Source: Sphingobium ummariense RL-3 | GTDB lineage: Bacteria > Pseudomonadota > Alphaproteobacteria > Sphingomonadales > Sphingomonadaceae | Assembly: GCF_000447205.1 (NCBI RefSeq) | Contig: NZ_AUWY01000106.1 | Coordinates: forward strand, 1 to 41,856 | DNA: 41,856 nt | Direction: 5' to 3' | Shown here: piece by piece, positions 16,662 to 25,462 of the stretch | How the letters are laid out: every line of letters begins with the position of its first letter | How positions within the stretch are numbered: the stretch's first letter is position 1 | Program-made: the position numbers and the translations under genes | The notes under the pieces: model-generated | Seen by the model: the letters and a program-made list of their open reading frames with translations, nothing else | What the model was told of the DNA's origin: nothing | Database searches by the model: none

Positions 16662-17405
16662 ATGAAAAAAGGTCATCGTTCCTCCAAGCCCAAGGGCAAT
16701 TTCCCCCGCTTCTACGGCCGCCATGCGGTCACCGCCGCGCTCGCCAATCCCGACCGAACGGTGCGCAAGATCTGGGGCACGCGCGAAGCGCTCGGCGCGC
16801 TCGATCTGCCGCCGGTGCTGCCCATCGTCTATGCGGACGTAGCCGATCTCGGCCGGATGGTCCCGGCCGATGCGCCCCACCAGGGGATCGTGGCGGAGGT
16901 GGAGCCGCTGGACGACGTCTGGCTGGGCGACGTGCTGGAGGACGGGCAGGATGACAGGCGGCCCGTGCTGGTGCTCGACCAGGTCACCGACCCGCACAAT
17001 GTCGGCGCCATATTGCGTTCAGCCGCCGCCTTCGACGCGCTGGGCATCGTAACGCAGGATCGGCATGCGCCGCCCGAATCGGGCGTGCTGGCGCGTGCGG
17101 CATCGGGCGCTCTGGAGATCGTCCCCTGGGTGCGGGTGGTGAACCTGGCCCGCGCGCTCGACGAGATTGCTGAGGCGGGCTACTGGCGCATCGGCCTCGA
17201 CGGCGAGGCGGACACGGTGCTGGGCGAAGCGATCGGCGAATCGCGCGTTGCGCTGGTGCTGGGGGCCGAGGGCGAAGGGCTGCGCCACAACAGCATGGCG
17301 CATTGCGACATTATCGCTAAACTGCCGATCAGCCCGCGGATGGAGAGCCTGAACGTCTCCAACGCTGCGGCGATCGCGCTCTACGCCGCTGCCGCCGCCA
17401 GATAG
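16662..17405 (+). CDS. rlmB: 23S rRNA (guanosine-2'-O)-methyltransferase RlmB-type SpoU protein
   Basis: A 247-residue TrmH/SpoU-family methyltransferase that should 2'-O-methylate a guanosine of 23S rRNA using S-adenosylmethionine. The N-terminal substrate-binding part starts FYGRHAVTAALANPDR; the knotted SPOUT domain has LVLDQVTDPHNVGAILRSAA (motif 1, about 106-125), LVLGAEGEGLR (motif 2) and LPISPRMESLNVSNAAAIAL (motif 3), all intact. The basic tail-like N terminus KKGHRSSKPKGNFPRF is common in alphaproteobacterial members. The start ATG at 16662 follows AGCGGGGG. The exact target base is inferred from family similarity. Confidence 0.93.
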   Translation: MKKGHRSSKPKGNFPRFYGRHAVTAALANPDRTVRKIWGTREALGALDLPPVLPIVYADVADLGRMVPADAPHQGIVAEVEPLDDVWLGDVLEDGQDDRRPVLVLDQVTDPHNVGAILRSAAAFDALGIVTQDRHAPPESGVLARAASGALEIVPWVRVVNLARALDEIAEAGYWRIGLDGEADTVLGEAIGESRVALVLGAEGEGLRHNSMAHCDIIAKLPISPRMESLNVSNAAAIALYAAAAAR

Positions 17406-17433
17406 CAACGGCGGCGCAGGCGCCGGACGGGGG

Positions 17434-18171
17434 ATGTCTATGGTCGGTCTGCTGCGTGCCGCCGCCGCGCTGGTGGCGCCTTTCCTGCTTTCTGCCTGCC
17501 TGGTGACACCGGGCAAGTTCGACGCGTCGCTCGACATCCGCGCCGACCGCAGCTTCCGCTTCGCCTACAAGGGTGAGATCATCGCATCGCAGGCAGGGGA
17601 GGAGACGGGCGACCCGCCCGCACAGCTGCAAAATGAGGAAAGCGCCTATCAGAACGTCCTGCTGTGGCAGGAAGGTGGCGACACCCCCACGGAGGGCTTC
17701 CGCGACAAGAACGGCCAGGACGATACGCCGCGGATGGAGATGATCGCTGCCGCATTGGCCAAGGAGAAGGGCTTTCGCTCCGCGCGCTATCTGGGCAACC
17801 GCACCTTCGCCATTGACTATGCCATTGCCGGGCGGCTGGACCACGCCTTCCTGTTCCCGTTCAACATCGACGCGCAGATCGTGCTGCCCTTCGTTGCGGT
17901 GGAGCTGCGGGGCGAGGACCGGGTACGGGTGAAGGCGCCGGGCTTTGCCAACGGCTTCGACCGAAGCCAGGGGCCGGCGATGGGCGGCGGCGTGGGCGAC
18001 GACGCGGCGAAGGCGCTCGACGGCACCTTCACGCTGACCACCGATGCGGAGATCGTCAGCCAGAACCAGGAAGACGGCGCACAGGACACGCCGCAGGGCA
18101 AAAGGATCGTCTGGAAGGTCACGCCCATGACCGAGGACGCCCCGGCCGCGACCTTGCGGCTGCGGCCGTGA
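17434..18171 (+). CDS. Predicted outer-membrane or periplasmic lipoprotein
   Basis: A 245-residue protein with a lipoprotein signal peptide: hydrophobic residues 5-19, then the lipobox LLSAC with the lipidated cysteine at about 22. The mature part has a conserved-looking DRSFRFAYKGEI strand, a helical AALAKEKGFRSARYLGNRTFAIDY segment, and a C-terminal beta region. I do not recognise a characterised family and assign no function. The start is the ATG at 17434 after CGGACGGGGG; an ATG two codons later is possible. It follows rlmB by 28 bases and probably shares its transcript. It converges on the ferredoxin gene with 15 bases between the stops. Confidence 0.8.
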   Translation: MSMVGLLRAAAALVAPFLLSACLVTPGKFDASLDIRADRSFRFAYKGEIIASQAGEETGDPPAQLQNEESAYQNVLLWQEGGDTPTEGFRDKNGQDDTPRMEMIAAALAKEKGFRSARYLGNRTFAIDYAIAGRLDHAFLFPFNIDAQIVLPFVAVELRGEDRVRVKAPGFANGFDRSQGPAMGGGVGDDAAKALDGTFTLTTDAEIVSQNQEDGAQDTPQGKRIVWKVTPMTEDAPAATLRLRP

Positions 18172-18186
18172 GCCCGGAGCGGCGGA

Positions 18187-18504
18187 TCAGTCCTCCGGCG
18201 CGATCGTCACGCGCAGGCCATCCAGCGCATCGCTGAACACCAGCTGGCACGACAGGCGGCTGGTCTCGTTGCGCTGGTCGGAGCTGTCCAGCAGGTCGTT
18301 CTCGTCCTCGCTCATCGGAGAGAGCGCGCCGGCGAAGGCCGGATCGACATAGACGTGGCAGGTCGCGCAGGAACAGCAGCCCCCGCACAGCGCCAGCAAC
18401 TCGTCAAAGCCGTTATCGCGGATGATCTCCATCACGCTGAGGCCGTTGTCGCCCTCGACAGCCTGTTCCTCGCCCGCACGGTTGACCACGATCAGTTTCG
18501 CCAT
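18187..18504 (-). CDS. Adrenodoxin-type [2Fe-2S] ferredoxin
   Basis: A 105-residue electron carrier. The cluster ligands are Cys40, Cys46 and Cys49 ([15 protein letters not shown], a CX5CX2C pattern) and Cys86 (RLSCQL), as in adrenodoxin/putidaredoxin or FdxB-type proteins. Two extra cysteines (43 and 44) sit inside the loop. The acidic surface helix [13 protein letters not shown], which docks redox partners in this family, is present. Known relatives feed cytochrome P450s, Rieske oxygenases or Fe-S assembly; no partner gene is adjacent, so the partner is unknown. It is divergent from the glycosylase gene with 73 bases between. Confidence 0.93.
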   Translation of the reverse strand: MAKLIVVNRAGEEQAVEGDNGLSVMEIIRDNGFDELLALCGGCCSCATCHVYVDPAFAGALSPMSEDENDLLDSSDQRNETSRLSCQLVFSDALDGLRVTIAPED

Positions 18505-18577
18505 CTATCCATCCCCAGATCAATTCCCGCCGCTCTTAGAAAGGGTATCTGGGAAATCAAGGACAAACGGCAGCGGC

Positions 18578-19195
18578 ATGGTGACGACGGCGGAACAGTT
18601 GCGAGACGGCATAGACGCGATCGCGGCGGTCGAACCCGCTTTCGCCGCGGCGGTGGGACGGGTCGGCTACCCCCTGCCCCGCGTGCGTGCGCCAGGCTAT
18701 GAAACGCTGCTGCGCACCATCGTAGGGCAGCAGGTCAGCGTCGCGGCAGCAGCGGCCGTCTGGCGCAGGCTGGAGGCGGAGTTGGGCGAGGGCTGCGCGC
18801 CCGAGGCGCTGCTGGCGCGCGATTTCGACGCGCTGCGCGCCTGCGGCCTTTCCCGCCAGAAGCAGGGCTATGCCCGCAGCCTGGCCGAACTGGTGGCCAG
18901 CGGCGCGCTGGATCTCCACGCCCTGCCCCGGGACGACGAGGAAGCAATAGCGCAGCTCGTGCGCATCAAGGGGATCGGGCGATGGTCGGCGGAAATCTAC
19001 CTGCTCTTCGCCGAGGGTCGGCCCGATGTCTGGCCGGCGGGCGACCTCGCCGTCCAGATCGAGGTCGGGCGTATACTTGGCCTGCCCGAGCGGCCGAGCG
19101 AGAAACTGACCCGCGAACTGGCCGAGCGCTGGCGTCCGCATCGCGGCGCTGCAGCGATCATGGCCTGGCACCATTACAACACCGAGGTACTCTGA
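18578..19195 (+). CDS. AlkA-like DNA-3-methyladenine glycosylase II
   Basis: A 205-residue HhH-GPD superfamily base-excision enzyme that removes alkylated purines from DNA. LLRTIVGQQVSVAAAAAVWRR (44-64) is the usual first helix pair; the helix-hairpin-helix is LVRIKGIGRWSAEIYLLFA (127-145), and the catalytic aspartate is Asp156 in WPAGDLAVQ. The C-terminal WRPHRGAAAIMAWH block is also typical. It lacks the N-terminal TBP-like domain of E. coli AlkA, as many short bacterial forms do. The start at 18578 is chosen over the upstream open frame, which overlaps the ferredoxin gene; the ribosome site is weak. The DUF2188 gene begins one base after its stop. Confidence 0.9.
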   Translation: MVTTAEQLRDGIDAIAAVEPAFAAAVGRVGYPLPRVRAPGYETLLRTIVGQQVSVAAAAAVWRRLEAELGEGCAPEALLARDFDALRACGLSRQKQGYARSLAELVASGALDLHALPRDDEEAIAQLVRIKGIGRWSAEIYLLFAEGRPDVWPAGDLAVQIEVGRILGLPERPSEKLTRELAERWRPHRGAAAIMAWHHYNTEVL

Positions 19196-19196
19196 C

Positions 19197-19415
19197 ATGC
19201 CCCTGCCCCATGCCCGCTACATCGTCCTGGAACACGAGGGCGCCTGGAAGATCAACCTCGACAACCGCTATTACGGCCCCTTCCCTACCCAGGCGCAGGC
19301 GGTCGATAATGCGACCGACAGCGCGCGCAAGGCGGGTGATGCCGGCTATCCCGCGTCCGTCCTGCTGATGAAGGGATCGGCATTCGACACGCTGTGGACC
19401 AACGTCCCGGATTGA
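19197..19415 (+). CDS. DUF2188-type small protein
   Basis: A 72-residue protein with the order YIVLEHEGAWKINLDNRYYGPF, TQAQAVDNATDSARKAG and ASVLLMKGSAFDTLWT (each listed as a block), matching the DUF2188 pattern in which a strand pair is followed by a helix. The fold resembles small beta-beta-alpha proteins; the function of the family is unknown. It starts one base after the glycosylase stop, so the two are co-translated. The next gene, a response regulator, starts 77 bases on and seems to have its own promoter. Confidence 0.8.
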   Translation: MPLPHARYIVLEHEGAWKINLDNRYYGPFPTQAQAVDNATDSARKAGDAGYPASVLLMKGSAFDTLWTNVPD

Positions 19416-19439
19416 CGCGATGATTCTTTCGATCCGCCG

Positions 19440-19464
19440 GGAACCAGTCGCAGCCCTCCGCATT
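19440..19464 (+). promoter_or_regulatory. Weak stress-type promoter candidate before the response regulator
   Basis: GGAAC (19440-19444), a 16-base spacer, then CATT (19461-19464), one base off the EcfG-type -10 CGTT. It lies 28 bases upstream of the start codon. Support is a motif near-match only. Confidence 0.25.
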
Positions 19465-19492
19465 TAGGCTTCCGGGAAATACGGGCGTTGGA

Positions 19493-19921
19493 ATGGGCAA
19501 GAAGGTTCTCATCGTCGAGGACGAGATTTTCGTCGCACTTGAAATCGAGCAGATCGTCGAGGACGCCGGGCTGACCGTGCGCGCGATCGCCGCCGATCGC
19601 GAGGCGGCCCTGGCGGTTGCCGGCGAATGCGACATCGCCCTGGTAGACCTCAACCTGCGCGACGGTCCCACCGGTACCGCCATCGGCAAGGAACTGGCCA
19701 GCCGCTACGGCATCCGGGTGATCTATGTCACGGCCAACCCCGCGCAGATCGGGGAGGCGAAGGCTGCGGCGCTCGGCGTCGTCACCAAGCCGTTCCGGGC
19801 CCCCTGCATCACCGCCGCGCTACGCTTCGCGACCGGTGAGGCGCCGGTAGACGCGGTTGCCGGCTTCACGCCCTTTGCGGAGGCACACGGCTCATTGAGC
19901 GAGATGGGATCCAGAGGCTGA
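19493..19921 (+). CDS. Single-domain response regulator
   Basis: A 142-residue receiver domain without output domain. Acidic pocket Glu9-Asp10, phosphoacceptor Asp52 (IALVDLNLRDG), switch Thr80 (VIYVTAN) and Lys99 (VVTKPF) are all present. The receiver type, starting KKVLIVEDEIFVALEIEQIV, is the one found with HWE/HisKA_2 kinases and PhyR-like proteins. It probably takes phosphate from the kinase encoded convergently beside it, or acts as a phosphate sink. Its last 56 coding bases overlap the 3' end of that kinase gene on the other strand. The C-terminal 30 residues after the receiver are not a known domain. Confidence 0.9.
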   Translation: MGKKVLIVEDEIFVALEIEQIVEDAGLTVRAIAADREAALAVAGECDIALVDLNLRDGPTGTAIGKELASRYGIRVIYVTANPAQIGEAKAAALGVVTKPFRAPCITAALRFATGEAPVDAVAGFTPFAEAHGSLSEMGSRG

Positions 19922-21383
19922 TGCACAGGCCGTCGGGGCGCCATTCGCGCGCCATCCTGCCGCCCAGCTGACGTTCGACGCTCAGCGCCATCAGCCTGCT
20001 GCCGAACCCTTCCGCCGTGGCGGGGGTGACCGGCGGTCCGCCCTCCTCTTGCCAGTCCATGCGGATGTCGCTGCCATCGCCCGCGACATGCAGCCGCACC
20101 CGGCCGGTGGGGCTGGAAAGGGCGCCATATTTGGCGGCGTTCGTCGCGAGTTCGTGGAACAGAAGCGCCAGCGGCGTAGCGGATCGGTCATCGATCGCGG
20201 GATCATCGCCCGATACCAGGATGCGCGGCTCCTCCCCCTTCCGATAGGGCAGAAATATCTGGTCCAATATGCCGCGCAGCGCGCCCCGGCCGGTCGCGAC
20301 CTCCGCCTTGTGGATACGCACGAAATCATGGGCGCGCCCGAGCGCGAGGATACGGTCGCGCAGGTCGTCGGCCACATCCTGTATCTCGGGATGCGCGCGT
20401 GCCGACAGGCCGATCAGCCCGGCAATGACCGAAAAGATGTTCTTGATGCGGTGGGACAGCTCGTGCGCGATCAGCTCGCGCTCTTCCATCATCAGCCGCT
20501 GTTCGTGGATATCGGTGCAAGTGCCGATCCAGCGGACCACCCTGCCCGACGCATCCCGGATCGGCAGCGCGCGACCCAATGTCCAGCGATAATCACCGCT
20601 GCGATGGCGCAGCCGATATTCGATCTCATAGGGGTCACCGGTCTCGAGCGAGCGGCTCCACCGGGCCCATGCCTTGGGCACATCCTCCGGATGGAACATG
20701 TCGCTCCACCCCTCGCCGTCTGTCGTCCCCGGAGGGACACCGGTGAATTCGTACCAGCGTGCATTGTAATAGTCGTGATAACCGTCGGGCAACGTGGACC
20801 AGACCATCTGTGGCATGGCGTCGGCGAGCGTGCGGAAGAGGCGGTCGCTCTCCGCCACCGCCTCCGCGTCGCGGCGCTGCCTCGCCAGCGCCTCGCGGTC
20901 GCGACGGCGGCCTTCCAGTTCCAGCATCACCTGGCGAGCCAGCAGCAAGAGCCCTTGCCGCTGCAACGGCGTGAGATCGGGGCGGGGCCGCGTGTCGATC
21001 ACCCCGACCGTCCCCAGGGGCATGTCCCGCGCGTCGATCAGCGGCGCGCTGGCGTAAAAGCGGATGTGGGGGGAACCGGTCACGAGCGGATTGTCGCGGA
21101 AACGCGGGTCCTGCGCGGCGTCGGGAACGACGAAGATGCCCTGCTCCATCATCGCCTGCGCGCACAAGGAGACGTCGCGTGACGTCTCCTCCACGTCGAT
21201 GCCGGTGCGGGCGACGAAGCGCTGCCGCTGGTCCTCCACGATGCTGACAATCGCGATCGACGTTCCGCACAGCGCGGCGGCAAAATCAGCGATGGCATCG
21301 AGGGTGCGGAAGCCCCCGGCGTCGAGATCGTACAGCGCGATCAGGGCCGCGCGGTCCGTCTCGAGGCCGGCGTCTTCAGCCAT
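19866..21383 (-). CDS. GAF-PAS HWE-family sensor histidine kinase
   Basis: A 505-residue soluble sensor kinase with no membrane segment. Order: GAF domain (about 20-155, with [12 protein letters not shown] and [12 protein letters not shown]), PAS domain (about 181-295, [23 protein letters not shown] and HPEDVPKAW), HWE/HisKA_2 dimerisation region with phosphoacceptor His311 in [14 protein letters not shown], and an ATPase domain with [14 protein letters not shown] (410-423). The PAS type suggests light or redox sensing by an LOV-like fold, but the NCRFLQ cysteine motif is absent. I start at the ATG at 21383, which overlaps the murA stop by 8 bases (ATGGCTGA), so it is translated with murA. 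Its 3' end overlaps the response regulator. Confidence 0.9.
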   Translation of the reverse strand: MAEDAGLETDRAALIALYDLDAGGFRTLDAIADFAAALCGTSIAIVSIVEDQRQRFVARTGIDVEETSRDVSLCAQAMMEQGIFVVPDAAQDPRFRDNPLVTGSPHIRFYASAPLIDARDMPLGTVGVIDTRPRPDLTPLQRQGLLLLARQVMLELEGRRRDREALARQRRDAEAVAESDRLFRTLADAMPQMVWSTLPDGYHDYYNARWYEFTGVPPGTTDGEGWSDMFHPEDVPKAWARWSRSLETGDPYEIEYRLRHRSGDYRWTLGRALPIRDASGRVVRWIGTCTDIHEQRLMMEERELIAHELSHRIKNIFSVIAGLIGLSARAHPEIQDVADDLRDRILALGRAHDFVRIHKAEVATGRGALRGILDQIFLPYRKGEEPRILVSGDDPAIDDRSATPLALLFHELATNAAKYGALSSPTGRVRLHVAGDGSDIRMDWQEEGGPPVTPATAEGFGSRLMALSVERQLGGRMAREWRPDGLCISLWIPSRSMSRVPPQRA

Positions 21384-22659
21384 CGCCCACCCGCTCGATA
21401 TCGGCGCCGACCGCCGACAGCTTTTCCTCCAGCCGCTCATAGCCGCGGTCGAGATGATAGACGCGGTTGACCTGGGTCTCGCCCTCCGCCGCGAGGCCGG
21501 CGAGGATCAGGCTCATGGATGCGCGCAGGTCGGTCGCCATCACGGGCGCGCCGACCAGCCGGTCGACCCCGCGTACCACCGCGGTGCGGCCGTTGACGCC
21601 GATGTCCGCACCCATGCGCGCCAGTTCCGGCACATGCATATAGCGGTTTTCGAAGATCGTTTCGGTCAGGACGGATGCGCCGTCCGCCAGCGTCAGCATC
21701 GCCATGAACTGCGCCTGCATGTCGGTAGGGAAGGCCGGGAAGGGCGCGGTGGAAAGCGTCAGCGGCTTGAGCTTCCCGTCGGAAGAGACGCGGATGCCGT
21801 CCCTTATCGTCTCCACCTGCACGCCAGCCTCGCGCAGCGCCGCGAGAATGGCGTGCATATCGTCCGGATCGGCGCCGACCAGGTCCAGCGACCCGCCGGT
21901 GATCGCTGCGGCACAGGCATAGCTGCCCGCCTCGATCCGGTCGGGCATCACGCCATAGGTGGCGCCGTGCAGCCGGTCGCGACCGCGGATGACCAGCTTG
22001 TCGGTTCCCACCCCCTCGATATCCGCGCCCATGGCGAGAAGGAGGTTGCAGAGGTCGACGATCTCCGGTTCGCGCGCGGCGTTTTCCAGCGTGCAGGTGC
22101 CTTTCGCCAGCACGGCGGCCATGATGGCATTTTCGGTCGCGCCGACCGACACCACCGGAAAGGTGTAGATGCCCCCCGGCAGGCCGCCGTCGGGCGCGCT
22201 GGCGCGGACATAGCCGGCCGCCAGCTCGATATGCGCGCCAAACGCCTCCAGCGCCTTCAGATGCAGGTCGATCGGCCGGTTGCCGATGGCGCAGCCGCCC
22301 GGCAGCGACACGCGCGCTTCACCCTCGCGCGCCAGCAGCGGACCCAGCACCAGGATCGACGCCCGCATCTTGCGCACGATGTCGTAGGGCGCCTCGGTCG
22401 AGGTGACCCGGCCGGCGCGTAGCGTCATGACGCGCCCGAAATCCTCGGGTCGCGCGCCTTCGACCATGGTCGAAGCGCCGAGCTGGTTGAGCAGATGGCC
22501 GAAGCTGTCCACATCCGCCAGGCGCGGCAGGTTGCGCAGGGTGACCGGCTCGTCGGTCAGCAGCGCGCAGGGCAGCAGCGTCAGGGCCGCATTCTTTGCG
22601 CCGGAAATGGGAAGGCGGCCGTTGAGGGCGTTGCCGCCGCGAATGTGAATGCGGTCCAT
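21376..22659 (-). CDS. murA: UDP-N-acetylglucosamine 1-carboxyvinyltransferase
   Basis: A 427-residue enzyme for the first committed step of peptidoglycan precursor synthesis, transfer of enolpyruvate from PEP to UDP-GlcNAc in the cytoplasm. The start MDRIHIRGG, the SGAKNAAL block with Lys22, and the loop [16 protein letters not shown] with the fosfomycin-sensitive Cys123 are all present; GYVRASAP and the C-terminal [10 protein letters not shown] also fit. Full length. Its stop overlaps the start of the downstream histidine kinase, an unusual partner for an essential cell-wall gene. Confidence 0.97.
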   Translation of the reverse strand: MDRIHIRGGNALNGRLPISGAKNAALTLLPCALLTDEPVTLRNLPRLADVDSFGHLLNQLGASTMVEGARPEDFGRVMTLRAGRVTSTEAPYDIVRKMRASILVLGPLLAREGEARVSLPGGCAIGNRPIDLHLKALEAFGAHIELAAGYVRASAPDGGLPGGIYTFPVVSVGATENAIMAAVLAKGTCTLENAAREPEIVDLCNLLLAMGADIEGVGTDKLVIRGRDRLHGATYGVMPDRIEAGSYACAAAITGGSLDLVGADPDDMHAILAALREAGVQVETIRDGIRVSSDGKLKPLTLSTAPFPAFPTDMQAQFMAMLTLADGASVLTETIFENRYMHVPELARMGADIGVNGRTAVVRGVDRLVGAPVMATDLRASMSLILAGLAAEGETQVNRVYHLDRGYERLEEKLSAVGADIERVGDG

Positions 22660-22869
22660 CAGCTGGGTTCATAGCGCCAAACGCGGGCCGCGCAAGGCGG
22701 GGGGCGGGTCATGACGTCTCGCCCCGCACCCATCACATCGACGTGCCGTGACAATATTTCGACGCCCGGCCGAACATTGATCGAGTTTAGTGCACGGCAC
22801 GAAAATGCAGCCAAAAGACGCGAAGGGCGTTTTGCCATCGTAACAATAGAGCAAGAAGGTATTTTATAG
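22660..22869. other. Divergent intergenic region murA / crp-family gene
   Basis: A 210-base gap that becomes AT-richer toward the regulator. It holds a 9-bp perfect inverted repeat, CGTGCCGTG (22742-22750) and CACGGCACG (22793-22801), 42 bases apart. No coding potential is seen. The repeat could be a spaced binding site or a hairpin; unproven. Confidence 0.4.
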
Positions 22870-23601
22870 GTGGCTGGAAGCTGCTTCGCGGACAGGTTGG
22901 CAAAGCATGTGCCCCTGTCGGACGTGGAAAAGAAGGCGCTGGCAAGACTGGAAGAAAATCCCCGACGCGTGAAGCGCGGCGCGATGATCCAGCGCGTGAA
23001 TGAAACAGTGACCGAGCTGTTCGTGCTGCGCCACGGCCGGGTGATGAGCTTCGTCATCCTGCCCGACGGCAGCCGCCAGATCCTGCGCGTCTATTTCCCT
23101 GGCGACTTCATCGGATCGGCCAGCACCGTCTACAGCAAGGCACCGGAATCGCTCGTGGCACTGGACGATGCGGTCGTCTGCCCGTTCGACAAGCACGCTC
23201 TGCGGCGCCTGCTGGAGGAATTTCCCCGGGTCGCGGCGCTGCTGTTCCTGCTGTCCAATGCAGAACGCGTCGCGATGACTGACAGGCTCGCCTCGCTCGG
23301 CCGCACCTCCGCCAAGGCGCGGGTGGCTGCCTTCCTGCTCGACATCTTCAACCGCGTGCGGCTGACCGATGACAGCATCACCGACAGCTTCGACCTGAAG
23401 CTGACGCAGGAGGAGATCGGCGACGCGATCGGGCTGACGTCCGTCCATGTGAACCGCATGGTCCGGCAGATGGAGCTGGAGGGGCTGATCAGCCGCGCCA
23501 ACGGGCGCATCTCGCTGCTCGACATCAAGCGGCTGGAAGAAATCGGCCACTATACCAACCGGCATAAGGACATGGACCTGGACTGGCTGCCGGCCGCCTG
23601 A
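22870..23601 (+). CDS. Crp/Fnr-family transcriptional regulator
   Basis: A 243-residue regulator with an N-terminal cyclic-nucleotide-binding-like fold (about 20-140; VTELFVLRHGRVMSFVILPDG and YFPGDFIGSAS) and a C-terminal helix-turn-helix, LTQEEIGDAIGLTSVHVNRMV (about 178-198). The FNR iron-sulfur cysteines are missing (only Cys5 near the N terminus), and the PGDFIG pocket lacks the Crp cAMP arginine context, so it resembles the FixK-like or sphingomonad Crp group of unknown ligand. The start is a GTG at 22870, ten bases after AAGAAGG. It is divergent from murA. Confidence 0.88.
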   Translation: MAGSCFADRLAKHVPLSDVEKKALARLEENPRRVKRGAMIQRVNETVTELFVLRHGRVMSFVILPDGSRQILRVYFPGDFIGSASTVYSKAPESLVALDDAVVCPFDKHALRRLLEEFPRVAALLFLLSNAERVAMTDRLASLGRTSAKARVAAFLLDIFNRVRLTDDSITDSFDLKLTQEEIGDAIGLTSVHVNRMVRQMELEGLISRANGRISLLDIKRLEEIGHYTNRHKDMDLDWLPAA

Positions 23602-23603
23602 AC

Positions 23604-23894
23604 CTATTTGCGGCGGACCGGATCGGGCGGGAAGCAGCGCTCGCACCGCCGCCAGCACATGACCCCCGGCATCGCCGCAGCAGGCGTCAGACCGGGCTCG
23701 GGATGGAGGCCGGCGATGATCTCGGCGGACACGCCTTCCGGCGCGGCGCGGTTGTGGCACATCAGGCAGTTGCGCACGAAGCGGGCGCGGGTGAGGCCGG
23801 AGCGGTCCTCCTGCGCCGCGGCGGGCAAGATCAAAGCCACCAGCAGGGCGAGCGATGCGAGGACAAGGCCCGTCCTGCCCGCCGCCGCCGTCAT
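23604..23894 (-). CDS. Small exported CxxCH protein, cytochrome-c-like
   Basis: A 96-residue protein. Residues 1-27 are a signal peptide ending AAA. The mature part has FVRNCLMCHNRAAP with a CxxCH heme c motif (43-47) and a second cysteine cluster CWRRCERC (80-87, CX3CX2C) near the C terminus. This could be a mini c-type cytochrome or a metal-binding protein; no axial methionine is evident beyond Met76 and Met79. Its ATG overlaps the TGA of the HNH gene (ATGA), so the two are coupled. It ends 2 bases from the regulator's convergent stop. No known family recognised. Confidence 0.65.
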   Translation of the reverse strand: MTAAAGRTGLVLASLALLVALILPAAAQEDRSGLTRARFVRNCLMCHNRAAPEGVSAEIIAGLHPEPGLTPAAAMPGVMCWRRCERCFPPDPVRRK

Positions 23895-24457
23895 GCCAGC
23901 AGCTCGACGTCCCAGTAGAGCCAGTCGTGCCAGCTTTCGTGCAGATAGTTGGGCGGAAAACCGCGGCCATGCTCCTGCAGCTGCCAGCTGGTCGGGCGGA
24001 TCGGCTGGACATGCAGCTGCATCCCCGCCTCGCGCGGGGTGCGACCGCCCTTCTTGAGATTGCAGGGAGAACAGGCGGTTGCGACATTTTCCCAGGTGGT
24101 GCGGCCGCCGGCACGGCGCGGCACGACATGGTCGAACGTCAGGTCCGTGGTCGTGCCGCAATATTGGCAGGAAAACCGGTCGCGCAAGAACAGGTTGAAG
24201 CGGGTAAAGGCGGGATGCTCCGAAGGCTTCACATATTGCTTGAGCGCGATGACCGAGGGGATCTGCATGTGCAGGCTCGGGCTGTGCACCTGCCGCTCAT
24301 AGGAGGCGACGATGTCCACCCGATCCAAAAAGACCGCCTTGATGGCGGTCTGCCAGGGCCAGAGGCTGAGGGGATAGTAGCTCAGCGGCGTATAGTCCGC
24401 GTTCAGGACCAGCGCCGGACAGTTTTCCGGATGCCGTATGAGGTCGGGATGGTACAT
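23891..24457 (-). CDS. HNH endonuclease family protein
   Basis: A 188-residue protein with a zinc-ribbon HNH nuclease domain: CQYCG (Cys97, Cys100), DHVVPRRAGGRTTWENV with Asp109-His110 and Asn124, and CSPCNLKKGGRTP (Cys129, Cys132, Asn133). The N-terminal VLNADYTPLSYYPLSLWPWQ block is the standard form of a chromosomal HNH family found in many alphaproteobacteria, whose biological role is not established. The start is the ATG at 24457, five bases after AGAAGG. It is not next to phage, intein or restriction genes, which argues against a mobile or restriction role. It is coupled to the CxxCH gene downstream. Confidence 0.88.
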   Translation of the reverse strand: MYHPDLIRHPENCPALVLNADYTPLSYYPLSLWPWQTAIKAVFLDRVDIVASYERQVHSPSLHMQIPSVIALKQYVKPSEHPAFTRFNLFLRDRFSCQYCGTTTDLTFDHVVPRRAGGRTTWENVATACSPCNLKKGGRTPREAGMQLHVQPIRPTSWQLQEHGRGFPPNYLHESWHDWLYWDVELLA

Positions 24458-24550
24458 AAAAACCTTCTACCCCCTTGCCGCCGCCCTGATTGACCAGAAA
24501 CGTGACGCCAGCATGACAGCACCAACCGCTTGTCCTAGTCAAGAGTCAGT

Positions 24551-25453
24551 ATGACTCAGCCGCTTAGCCCACAGCATATGGTGACGCGCTTCGCCCCGAG
24601 CCCCACCGGGCGGCTGCATGTCGGCCATGGCTGGTCGGCGCTGATGGCGCAGGAGATGGCGCGCGCGGCGGGCGGCGCGTTCAGGCTTCGGATCGAGGAT
24701 ATCGACGGGACACGCAGCCGGCCCGCGCATGTCACGGGGATTTTGGAGGATCTCCGCTGGCTGGGCGTGGATTGGGACGGAGAGATCATGTTTCAGTCGC
24801 AGCGGCTGGCGCACTACCAGGCCGCGCTCGATCGGCTGCGCCGAATGGGCCTGCTTTATCCCTGCTTCTGCACCCGCGCCGACATCGCCGCCAGCGCGAC
24901 CGCGCCGCACGGGCCGGAAGGCGCAGTCTATCCCGGCACGTGCCGGATGCTGGACCAGGCGACGCGGCAGCGGCGCATTGCGGCGGGCGAGCCTCATGCC
25001 TGGCGGCTCGATATGGCGCGGGCGGTAGCACGGACGGGCCCGCTGAAATGGGTGGCCCTGCCGTTTCCCTACAGCCCAGCCCCACCAGTCCCCGTCACCG
25101 CCGATCCCCTTGCCGCTGGCGACGTAGTGCTGGCGCGCAAGGACGCGCCGGCGAGCTATCACCTGTCCTGCACGCTGGACGACGCGGCCATGGGCGTCAC
25201 TCATGTGCTGCGCGGCAGCGACCTGTTCGCGGCCACGCATGTCCATCGGCTGCTGCAGGCGCTGCTTGACCTGTCCTCGCCCGCCTATGTCCATCATCCG
25301 CTGCTGGTCGGGCCGGACGGCCGGCGTCTGGCGAAGCGGGACGGATCCATCGCCCTTGCCGATCTGCGGGCGGAGGGCGTCGACCCCGCGCGGCTGGCCG
25401 ACGAACTGCGCCAAGGGCGCTTTCCGGTTGGAATTTCGCTGGCGAGCGCCTAG
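24551..25453 (+). CDS. gluQRS: Glutamyl-Q tRNA(Asp) synthetase
   Basis: A 300-residue truncated class I synthetase that attaches glutamate to the queuosine base of tRNA-Asp. The HIGH box is HVGH (23-26) in RFAPSPTGRLHVGH, and the KMSKS-like site is RLAKRDGS near residue 260. Zinc ligands Cys105, Cys107, Tyr127 and Cys131 (YPCFCTRAD, YPGTC) match YadB-type proteins, and the C-terminal anticodon-binding domain of GluRS is absent. The start at 24551 is the first ATG; an ATG at 24578 (MVTRFAPSP) is equally near the conserved part and cannot be excluded. It is divergent from the HNH gene. Confidence 0.93.
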   Translation: MTQPLSPQHMVTRFAPSPTGRLHVGHGWSALMAQEMARAAGGAFRLRIEDIDGTRSRPAHVTGILEDLRWLGVDWDGEIMFQSQRLAHYQAALDRLRRMGLLYPCFCTRADIAASATAPHGPEGAVYPGTCRMLDQATRQRRIAAGEPHAWRLDMARAVARTGPLKWVALPFPYSPAPPVPVTADPLAAGDVVLARKDAPASYHLSCTLDDAAMGVTHVLRGSDLFAATHVHRLLQALLDLSSPAYVHHPLLVGPDGRRLAKRDGSIALADLRAEGVDPARLADELRQGRFPVGISLASA

Positions 25454-25462
25454 ACTCCGGGC

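Noticed and set aside
22770..22785. FNR-type box candidate near TTGATCGAGTTTA
   Set aside because: Only one half-site matches (TTGAT); the second half deviates at most positions.
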